64,000 bases of DNA from NCBI GenBank assembly GCA_903850915.1, contig CAINMV010000029.1, positions 248,001 through 312,000 on the forward strand, read 5' to 3'. Below, piece after piece: positions 57,038-64,000 of the stretch (its first letter is position 1; each line of letters begins with the position of its first letter). A program made the translations under genes and the position numbers. The notes beneath the pieces are model-generated. The model made no database searches. It worked only from the letters and a program-made list of their open reading frames with translations, and was not told where the DNA came from. The stretch comes from an uncultured Bacteroidota bacterium. Its GTDB lineage: Bacteria; Bacteroidota; Bacteroidia; UKL13-3.

Positions 57038-57073
57038 TGAACTATTTGTTAAAATTAAAACCTTGCGATAAAA

Positions 57074-57379
57074 TTACTTCTTTTTCTTTTTAAACATGTC
57101 GAGCATTCTGTCGGTAACCACAAATCCACCGACCACATTTAAAGTACCTAAAATAACAGCAATAAAGCCTAATACTTTAGCATACACATCGTCGGCCTGA
57201 CCCATAATAATAATTGCACCGATGATTACAACGCCGTGAATCGCATTCGCACCACTCATTAAAGGAGTGTGTAAAACTGAAGGCACCTTTTCGATTAGTT
57301 CGATTCCTAAAACTATCATTAAAGCCACCAAGTAAATCATTTCTTGATGCTTACTTATAAACGCTAAAACTTGTTCCAT
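57074..57379 (-). CDS. pntAB: NAD(P) transhydrogenase subunit alpha, membrane part
   Basis: 101 residues with three membrane segments (YLVALMIVLGIELI, AIHGVVIIGAIIIMG, GFIAVILGTLNVVGGFVV) and the conserved LHTPLMSGANAIHG. It is the separate domain II part of the alpha subunit in three-subunit enzymes such as that of Rhodospirillum rubrum. The C-terminus is Lys-rich and would face the cytoplasm. It is located between pntAA and pntB. Confidence 0.95.
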   Translation of the reverse strand: MEQVLAFISKHQEMIYLVALMIVLGIELIEKVPSVLHTPLMSGANAIHGVVIIGAIIIMGQADDVYAKVLGFIAVILGTLNVVGGFVVTDRMLDMFKKKKK

Positions 57380-57403
57380 ATGCTGACTTAAATAAAATGT
57401 AAA

Positions 57404-58510
57404 TTATTTTCTTAAAATTTCTCCTTGATGGCAAATTAGAGTGCCTCTTGTAATCTCTTCTTCCCTCTCCCATTTCATACCTTCTTTTGTAGCAAGATGG
57501 GTGAGGAAATTGTATATGTTTTTAGCATAGCCTTCACTTGCATTTTGAGGTAACATACCTGCTAAATTTGTTAATCCAACTATTTTAACTCCATTGCGCT
57601 CTATCACTTCATCAGCTTTACTTAATTCGCAATTTCCACCTTGCTCCACTGCCATATCTACAATCACACTGCCAAATTTCATTACGTTCACCATATCTTC
57701 TGTTATTAATACCGGAGCCTTGCGGCCTGGAATTAGTGCGGTAGTAATTACGCAGTCGGCAACAGCCAAATGTTTCTTTAGTATTTCACGTTGTCGTTTT
57801 AAAACATCCTCTCCTGCTTCCTTCACGTATCCGCCTTCGGTTTTAACATCATTACCCAAATCGAATGAAATAAATTTGCCACCTAAAGATTCAACTTGTT
57901 CCTTGGTCTCTGGGCGTATGTCGGTAACCTCAACCACTGCACCTAGGCGTTTAGCCGTTCCAATTGCTTGCAAACCAGCAACGCCAGCACCAAATATCAC
58001 AACCTTCGCCGGAGTAATAGTTCCAGCAGCAGTCATAAGCATTGGGAAAATTTTAGGCGCATGATCCGCCGCTAAAATAACAGACTTATATCCTGCAAGA
58101 TTGCTTTGAGAGCTAAGTACATCCATACTTTGAGCACGACTAATACGTGGCATTGCGTCGGTACTGAAAGCACTAATTTTTTTGGCATTTAAGGCCTCAA
58201 TCAATTGCGGATTGGTAAGGTGATATAAAAAGGAAATTAAAACACTTCCCTCTTTCAAATTATTAACTTCGTCTTGCTGTGGGGCATTAACTTTAACCAA
58301 CACATCGACAGCTTGGCAAACTTCAGCCGCAGTATTTAATATTTGAGCTCCTGCATTTTTATAGGCTTCGTCCGAAAAATACGAACTTAAACCTGCGCCA
58401 CTTTCAACCACACACTCGAAACCTTGTTTGATGAAATTTTTGACAACCTCTGGAGACAATGCTACACGAGTTTCCTTGCTTTTCGATTCTTTAATCGTTC
58501 CTATCTTCAT
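57404..58510 (-). CDS. pntAA: NAD(P) transhydrogenase subunit alpha, NAD-binding part
   Basis: 368 residues. An alanine-dehydrogenase/transhydrogenase N-terminal domain (KIGTIKESKSKETRVALSPE) and a Rossmann NAD(H) domain (VVIFGAGVAGLQAIGTAKRL) are visible. DAMPRISRAQSMDVLSSQ contains the Arg-Ala-Gln residues that contact the nicotinamide. The protein is soluble (domain I) and sits on the membrane subunits encoded downstream. It is the first gene of the operon, with a -7 box TACTTTTG 29 bases upstream. Confidence 0.96.
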   Translation of the reverse strand: MKIGTIKESKSKETRVALSPEVVKNFIKQGFECVVESGAGLSSYFSDEAYKNAGAQILNTAAEVCQAVDVLVKVNAPQQDEVNNLKEGSVLISFLYHLTNPQLIEALNAKKISAFSTDAMPRISRAQSMDVLSSQSNLAGYKSVILAADHAPKIFPMLMTAAGTITPAKVVIFGAGVAGLQAIGTAKRLGAVVEVTDIRPETKEQVESLGGKFISFDLGNDVKTEGGYVKEAGEDVLKRQREILKKHLAVADCVITTALIPGRKAPVLITEDMVNVMKFGSVIVDMAVEQGGNCELSKADEVIERNGVKIVGLTNLAGMLPQNASEGYAKNIYNFLTHLATKEGMKWEREEEITRGTLICHQGEILRK

Positions 58511-58538
58511 GTGATGAATGGGGTATTAAAATTTGGCG

Positions 58539-58546
58539 CAAAAGTA
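58539..58546 (-). promoter_or_regulatory. pnt operon promoter -7 element
   Basis: TACTTTTG on the minus strand (58546 to 58539) matches TAnnTTTG. The -33 TTG is not evident. Confidence 0.5.
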
Positions 58547-58765
58547 CATTTTTTTACCCCACTATACCATTATCATTCCTTTTTAGTTATGTTAAGTTAA
58601 ATAATTTAGGCCAAGATGATTCATTATCGAATTGCAAATTGACGCTAAAGCGCAATATCTATTTGGCTTTTAGCAAATTACAAAACGCGGAATTATCAAT
58701 TTGAATTTCAGAAACTGATCATAAGCAGTTTTTATTATTAAGATTAAATCCAAATAAAAAAACTA

Positions 58766-60055
58766 CTAGTTTATAATAAAGCCATTGGGGATAATCGCAT
58801 CTTTTTTAATAGCAATGATGCCATTTTTTACCGTAAGTAGATCGTTGTCTTGATCTTGCAGAGATTCAGAACCAAGGATACGAACATCATTACCAATGCG
58901 GCAGTTTTTGTCTATAATAGCGTTTTTAATCACACACCTTTCTCCGATGCCCATTAGAGGAATATTGTTCTGGTTATTTTGCAAAATATCCTCAATACTT
59001 TCAAAATAATCGTTCCCCATTATATACGTCCTGTAAATTATGGTACCCTTGCCAATGCGGGTACGAATTCCTACAATAGACTGATCAATCTCTGAGGCTT
59101 GAACAACACTGCCATCAGCAACCATCGAACGGGTAATTTGAGTGCCATCAATTTTAGAAGAAGGGAGCATGCGAGCACGTGTATAAATCGGATTTGCGCC
59201 ATCAAATAAATTGAAAGCAGGAACCTCATCTGTAAGGGCTAAGTTGGCCTCAAAAAAAGAAGATAAGTTTCCTATATCCGTCCAATAACCATTGTATTGA
59301 TAGCTCAATACTTTGGAACGACTTATTGAATATGGAATAATTTCTTTACCAAAATCCGTGCATTGCATACATTCTTTTTGCAGTAAATTATAGAGGATTT
59401 CTTTATTAAAAATGTATATGCCCATACTTGCTAAAAAGTTTTTACCAAGCGCCTGCATCGCTTCACCTGTATCGCTTTGCCAGTTTTCAAGATCAGTGAA
59501 TTTTGGCTTTTCAACAAATGAAGTAATAAAGCCATCTTCATTTTTTTTCATAATACCGAATTCAGTGGCGTCATTAGCAACAACAGGGGTTGTAGCAATA
59601 GAAATATCTGCATTATTGCGTATGTGATTATCAAGAAACGCATTCAAGTCCATCTGATAAAGTTGGTCACCCGAAAGTATAATTACATATTTAAATTCAT
59701 GCTGGTCAAAATGCTTCAACGATTGTCGCACCGCATCGGCCGTACCTTGAAACCATGATTGATTGTCGGGGGTTTGTTCAGCAGCAATAATATCGACAAA
59801 GGCGGAGCTAAAAATGCTAAAGTGATAGGTGTTTTTAATGTGTTTATTTAGCGAAGCTGAATTAAACTGTGTTAAAACAAACATGCGACCAATTTCAGAA
59901 TTAATACAATTTGAGATTGGGATATCGACCAATCGATATTGCCCTGCAATAGGCACTGCGGGTTTGCTACGTTTTTGAGTTAAAGGAAACAAACGCGAAC
60001 CTGCGCCACCTCCTAAAATAACAGCCAACACATCTTTAGTTAATGAGTTTCTCAT
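58766..60055 (-). CDS. glgC: Glucose-1-phosphate adenylyltransferase
   Basis: 429 residues. The nucleotidyltransferase domain (~8-270) begins AVILGGGAGSRLFPLTQKR with SKPAVPIAG; the sugar and metal site is around ILSGDQLYQMD, FVEKPKF and YWTDIGN. A left-handed beta-helix domain occupies ~290-429 (ERCVIKNAIIDKNCRIGNDV). It makes ADP-glucose for glycogen. It lies 11 bases after glgA, so substrate supply and polymerisation are coordinated. No branching enzyme gene is in the window. Confidence 0.95.
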   Translation of the reverse strand: MRNSLTKDVLAVILGGGAGSRLFPLTQKRSKPAVPIAGQYRLVDIPISNCINSEIGRMFVLTQFNSASLNKHIKNTYHFSIFSSAFVDIIAAEQTPDNQSWFQGTADAVRQSLKHFDQHEFKYVIILSGDQLYQMDLNAFLDNHIRNNADISIATTPVVANDATEFGIMKKNEDGFITSFVEKPKFTDLENWQSDTGEAMQALGKNFLASMGIYIFNKEILYNLLQKECMQCTDFGKEIIPYSISRSKVLSYQYNGYWTDIGNLSSFFEANLALTDEVPAFNLFDGANPIYTRARMLPSSKIDGTQITRSMVADGSVVQASEIDQSIVGIRTRIGKGTIIYRTYIMGNDYFESIEDILQNNQNNIPLMGIGERCVIKNAIIDKNCRIGNDVRILGSESLQDQDNDLLTVKNGIIAIKKDAIIPNGFIIN

Positions 60056-60066
60056 AAAATTACAAA

Positions 60067-61485
60067 CTATTGAGTTAAACTTTTGTATAAATTAATATAA
60101 TTGTTGATGCTCTTGTCCCAACTAAAATCAAGCTGCATTATTTGCTTCTTTATTTTCGTCATAGTCTCCTTTTGAGCATAGAGATCAATGGCTCTTGATA
60201 TACTCACAACAATATCATTTTCCGATGCAGTATCCATCTTAATTCCATAACCATCATATTCTGAAATATCGATTACAGTATCGTGTAAACCGCCCGTATT
60301 GTTAACGATTGGGATGGTTCCATAACGCATGGCATATAGTTGATTTAAGCCACAGGGTTCAACACGCGATGGCATTAATATAAAATCGGCAGCCGCATAA
60401 ATCATATGACTTAACTCCTCGTTATATCCTATATAAACATTATAACAACCTTCATTACCTTCTTTAATTTTACTAAATTCATTTTCGATGTTTGGGTCAC
60501 CGCTACCCAAAACAAGAAAATTCAATTCGCGTCCTAAAGCTGCAAAAGCAGCATTAATACTTTGAGGAATAATATCGGCAGCCTTTTCCCAAACCAATCT
60601 ACCGATAAACACAAAAAGCGGCCATTCTGGATTTAATCCAAATTGACTACACAGGATTTCTTTGTTTTTGACTTTGTATTTTTCGAAATTAGAAACGTTA
60701 TAGCACTGGACAATGGCAATATCCGATTCAGGATTCCAAACTTGCGTATCAATACCATTTAAAATACCTATGCATTTATTCCATTCGGCCTCAAATAAAC
60801 TTTCGAGACCGTTGCTTTGATAACGAAGTTCGTTAAGATAGCCGACACTTACGGTCGATACCTTCCAAGCACAACGTACGCCACAAGCCAATGGATTAAA
60901 GGCATTGTTCCAATCTAAAAGTCCCGACTGCTTGCTATCCCAATTGGGCAAAACAATATTATTGCTCCAATCCATGGCCCCCTGATATTGCCCATTGTGA
61001 ATGGTAAGAATAGTTGGTGTTTCCTTAAGCTCCTTAAAGTAAGCACAGTGCTTCACCATAAATGGGATTAGTGCTGCATGGTGATCGTGCACATGAATAA
61101 CATCCGGAAATTGATTTGTTTTTATTATCCAATCGAGAGTCGCCGTTTGAAAGGAAATAAATCGGATACTGTCGTCGTGATAACCATAAACTTGCTCCCG
61201 ATTGAGAAGACCCTTTATATCGACTAAAAATAAATTAAAGCCCAATTCATTTTTCGAATTTGTATAAATATGATATTCAAAACTATTTTCGCCGAGTTGC
61301 ACCTTTGAGTCAAATACCACTTCCCAAGTATGGGAAAGAATGTATTTTGATGAATGTTTAGGGATCACCACACCACCATCATGTCCCGCAAGTTTAAGAT
61401 ATTTGCCCAATGCCCCTAACACATCGCCCAAGCCACCAACCTTAGCAGCAGGATAACATTCGGCAGCAATGTGTATTATTTTCAT
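60067..61485 (-). CDS. glgA: Glycogen synthase (ADP-glucose), GT5 family
   Basis: 472 residues. It starts MKIIHIAAECYPAAKVGGLG, where KVGGL is the ADP-glucose-binding loop. The GT5 catalytic domain contains VIHVHDHHAALIP and TILTIHNGQYQGAM. The second Rossmann domain contains FIGRLVWEKAADIIPQ, LVLGSGD, PSRVEPCGLNQLYAMRYG and NNTGGLHDTV. It transfers glucose from ADP-glucose to alpha-1,4-glucan and precedes glgC in the same operon. A weak TATCTTCG box lies at 61521-61514 on the minus strand. The gene is divergent from topA. Confidence 0.95.
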   Translation of the reverse strand: MKIIHIAAECYPAAKVGGLGDVLGALGKYLKLAGHDGGVVIPKHSSKYILSHTWEVVFDSKVQLGENSFEYHIYTNSKNELGFNLFLVDIKGLLNREQVYGYHDDSIRFISFQTATLDWIIKTNQFPDVIHVHDHHAALIPFMVKHCAYFKELKETPTILTIHNGQYQGAMDWSNNIVLPNWDSKQSGLLDWNNAFNPLACGVRCAWKVSTVSVGYLNELRYQSNGLESLFEAEWNKCIGILNGIDTQVWNPESDIAIVQCYNVSNFEKYKVKNKEILCSQFGLNPEWPLFVFIGRLVWEKAADIIPQSINAAFAALGRELNFLVLGSGDPNIENEFSKIKEGNEGCYNVYIGYNEELSHMIYAAADFILMPSRVEPCGLNQLYAMRYGTIPIVNNTGGLHDTVIDISEYDGYGIKMDTASENDIVVSISRAIDLYAQKETMTKIKKQIMQLDFSWDKSINNYINLYKSLTQ

Positions 61486-61668
61486 ACCGGCAACTTGTAG
61501 TTAAATTACAGCACGAAGATACGATTGCTAATAATAAAAACCTCAAGCTGTTTTTGGGCTCAATTTTATAGTCTACATGAATTGCATATAAATTCCTAAA
61601 ATTAGCAAAATATAGGTTGATATATACCACATAAAAATATAGAAGGACTTGGAATTTCAAAATTTTCC

Positions 61669-61676
61669 TTTCTTTG
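61669..61676 (+). promoter_or_regulatory. Possible topA -7 element
   Basis: TTTCTTTG matches TAnnTTTG at seven of eight positions and lies 39 bases before ATG 61716. The same variant box precedes recG. Confidence 0.35.
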
Positions 61677-61715
61677 CAATCCAATATTAAAAGTGAACCT
61701 ATTAAAATAACATAG

Positions 61716-64000
61716 ATGGCAAAAGGTGATTTGATTAAAAATCTGGTGATAGTTGAGAGCCCGGCAAAAGCGAAAACCATAGAGAAATTTCTGGGATCGG
61801 ATTTTACTGTAAAGTCAAGCTACGGACACATCCGCGACTTACCTAAAGGGGATTCAGCCATTGATATAAAACATGGTTATCAACCCATTTATATTGTCCC
61901 CGACGACAAGAAAGCCGTGGTTGCAGAACTAAAAAAAATGGCCAAACAAGCAGAACATGTATGGCTAGCTTCCGATGAAGATCGAGAGGGAGAAGCCATA
62001 AGTTGGCATTTGGCAGAAGAGCTAAACCTCGATATTTTAACCACAAAACGCATCGTTTTTCACGAAATCACGAAAGAAGCTATTAAAAAAGCGATAGCAA
62101 ATCCGAGAATCATCAACAAAGACCTTGTAGATGCTCAACAAGCACGTCGTGTGCTCGACCGCTTAGTTGGTTTTGAACTAAGTCCTATTTTATGGAAAAA
62201 AGTTAAAGGAAACCTGAGTGCCGGTCGAGTACAAAGTGTTGCCGTGCGTTTAATTGTAGAGAGAGAGCGCGAAATCAACGACTTTAATGCCGTTTCTTCG
62301 TATAAAATTTCTGCGCTATTCGACATTGATGACAACGGCAAAAAGAAAATTCTAAAAGCGGAGTTGGTAAAGAATATCGACACCGAAAAAAACGCAGAAG
62401 ATTTCTTAAAACGTTGTGTTAATGCAACGTACACGATTGAAAATATAGAAAATAAGCCTGCAAAAAAGTCACCTTCGGCACCTTTTACCACTTCAACTTT
62501 GCAACAAGAAGCAAGTCGTAAATTGGGCTACGGGGTATCGCAAACCATGATCATTGCTCAAAAGCTATATGAAGCTGGGCATATCACATACATGCGTACC
62601 GACTCGGTAAACCTAAGCGAGACCGCCTTGTTGGCCGCGAAGGTGGAGATAGAAAAAAGCTACGGACCCTCTTTTTATCAACTACGAAAATTTGCAAATA
62701 AATCTGCTTCAGCTCAAGAGGCGCACGAAGCCATTCGCCCTACCTATTTTGAAAATACCAGTATTAATGGTGATAACGGAGAAAAACGCTTATACGACTT
62801 AATATGGAAACGCACAGTAGCAAGCCAGATGGCGGATGCTCAATTGGAGAAAACGATTGTTACATTAGGCATAAGTACCACCACAGAAAAACTTGTGGCT
62901 ACTGGCGAAGTATTGAAATTTGAAGGCTTTTTGAAAGTTTATTTAGAAGGCAGTGACGAAGAAAACCCCGACGAAGATCAGGCGGGAATGCTTCCTCCAT
63001 TAAGTGTAGGAGAAATACTGTCCTTAAATGAAATGGATGCCATGCAACGTTTCTCTCGTCCGGGAGCGCGCTACACTGAGGCTAGCTTAGTGAAAAAACT
63101 AGAAGAGCTAGGTATAGGCCGACCAAGTACCTATGCACCAACTATTAGTACAGTGCAACGTAGAGGCTATGTGGTAAAAGAAGATCGCGAGGGCAGAGTG
63201 CGTAAATTTCAGTTTCTAAAACTGAAAGACAACCAGATTACAATAGAAACAAAAACCGAAAATACCGGTGCCGAAAAATCGAAGTTATTTCCAAGCGATA
63301 TCGGAAATGTTGTAACCGACTTTTTGTATAAGCACTTCGATCAAATTATGGATTACAATTTTACCGCTTTGGTAGAAAAAGAATTTGATGAAATTGCGGA
63401 AGGAAATCTAGAGTGGAGAAAGATGATTGATGAGTTCTATGTCCCTTTTCATAAAACTGTTGAAAATACTTCTGAAACCGCTGATAGAGTTACAGGAGAG
63501 CGAATCTTAGGAAAAGACCCTGTAAGCGGAAAAACGGTCGCTGTTCGAGTTGGTCGTTATGGACCACTAGCTCAAATTGGTGACGAAGAGGATGAGAAAA
63601 AACAATTTGCATCCTTGCGAACTGGTCAATCCATTGAAACGATAACGCTTGAATTAGCCTTGGAGCTGTTTAAACTTCCTCGTGTATTGGGTATTTATGA
63701 GGAAAAAGAAATGAAAGTGAGTATTGGAAGATTTGGGCCGTATATTGTCCACAATAGTAAATTTTATTCATTGCCTAAAACAGATGACCCATATACCGTT
63801 GACGCAGACCGAGCTATTGAAATTATACTGGTAAAACGAGAAGCTGATGCCAATAAATTAATTAAAACCTTCGAAGAGCGCCCCGATGTGCAACTTCTAA
63901 ATGGACGATGGGGAGCTTATTTGAACATTGATGGAGTAAATTATAAGTTACCAAAAGGTACAGAAGCAGCTGCGCTATCTCTCGACGAGTGTTTAACCAT
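61716..64000 (+). CDS. topA: DNA topoisomerase I, partial
   Basis: 761 codons are visible and the gene runs past the right edge. The Toprim domain (~8-130) has NLVIVESPAKAKTIEKFLG, SSYGHIRDLPKG and ASDEDREGEAISWH. Then QQARRVLDRLVGFELSP and GNLSAGRVQSVAVRLIV; the catalytic Tyr292 lies in ITYMRTDSVNLS. EELGIGRPSTYAPTI is also typical. From about residue 590 come glycine-rich C-terminal repeats (GRYGPLAQIG, GRFGPYIVHN, GRWGAYLNID) with no cysteine-rich zinc ribbon. This is the zinc-free type usual in Bacteroidota. It relaxes negative supercoils. The start follows a 230-base gap shared with divergent glgA. Confidence 0.96.
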   Translation, partial: MAKGDLIKNLVIVESPAKAKTIEKFLGSDFTVKSSYGHIRDLPKGDSAIDIKHGYQPIYIVPDDKKAVVAELKKMAKQAEHVWLASDEDREGEAISWHLAEELNLDILTTKRIVFHEITKEAIKKAIANPRIINKDLVDAQQARRVLDRLVGFELSPILWKKVKGNLSAGRVQSVAVRLIVEREREINDFNAVSSYKISALFDIDDNGKKKILKAELVKNIDTEKNAEDFLKRCVNATYTIENIENKPAKKSPSAPFTTSTLQQEASRKLGYGVSQTMIIAQKLYEAGHITYMRTDSVNLSETALLAAKVEIEKSYGPSFYQLRKFANKSASAQEAHEAIRPTYFENTSINGDNGEKRLYDLIWKRTVASQMADAQLEKTIVTLGISTTTEKLVATGEVLKFEGFLKVYLEGSDEENPDEDQAGMLPPLSVGEILSLNEMDAMQRFSRPGARYTEASLVKKLEELGIGRPSTYAPTISTVQRRGYVVKEDREGRVRKFQFLKLKDNQITIETKTENTGAEKSKLFPSDIGNVVTDFLYKHFDQIMDYNFTALVEKEFDEIAEGNLEWRKMIDEFYVPFHKTVENTSETADRVTGERILGKDPVSGKTVAVRVGRYGPLAQIGDEEDEKKQFASLRTGQSIETITLELALELFKLPRVLGIYEEKEMKVSIGRFGPYIVHNSKFYSLPKTDDPYTVDADRAIEIILVKREADANKLIKTFEERPDVQLLNGRWGAYLNIDGVNYKLPKGTEAAALSLDECLT

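Noticed and set aside
61442..61780. A 112-codon minus-strand frame ahead of glgA
   Set aside because: It overlaps the glgA start in another frame and runs through the glgA/topA promoter region and topA start; no family features.

Overview
The window is from a low-GC member of the phylum Bacteroidota. The evidence is: TAnnTTTG-type promoter -7 elements ahead of many genes, a CarboxypepD_reg/TonB receptor, the gliding-motility lipoprotein GldD, the Bacteroidota order rpmB-rpmG-DUF4295-ftsY, and large proteins ending in type A or type B T9SS sorting domains. I cannot place it below phylum with confidence. I recognise no tRNA, rRNA, CRISPR array, insertion sequence or phage gene.

Layout. 1-2171 (-): TonB-dependent receptor, cut at the left edge. 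2357-4267 (-): ribosomal protein S1 with its own terminator. 4566-7336 (+): probable operon of a LuxC-like acyl-CoA reductase, a SanA/DUF218 membrane protein, GldD and a gamma-carbonic-anhydrase-like protein. 7369-9477 (-): RecG. 9833-11634 (+): L28, L33, a 50-residue DUF4295 protein, terminator, FtsY. 11720-21646 (-): a 3308-residue secreted protein with about fourteen double fibronectin-III units and a type B T9SS signal. 21764-24390 (-): dihydroorotase and a secreted thioredoxin-fold protein. 24511-25812 (+): photolyase.

25895-54002 (-) is the most unusual part: five tandem genes for secreted proteins of 1653-1918 residues, filling 28 kb. Four share one chassis (CARDB-like, right-handed beta-helix, two PKD, CUB, PKD, GEVED, five DUF5011 repeats, type A T9SS signal) and differ mainly in their N-terminal head. 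The fifth, at the 3' end, keeps the C-terminal half of that chassis. Only the first gene has a full Bacteroidota promoter (TTTG-N19-TATATTTG), and hairpins sit between most of the genes.

54114-55139 (-): a small conserved protein and a TlpA-like thioredoxin. 55140-55585 is non-coding with a cluster of hairpins. 55586-58510 (-): three-gene proton-translocating transhydrogenase (pntAA-pntAB-pntB). 58766-61485 (-): glycogen synthesis (glgA-glgC). 61716-64000 (+): topoisomerase I, cut at the right edge.

Together the genes suggest a T9SS-equipped cell, possibly gliding and probably light-exposed (photolyase), that stores glycogen and displays or secretes a large set of adhesin-like or carbohydrate-binding proteins. 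The T9SS machinery itself, apart from the associated lipoprotein GldD, is not in the window.
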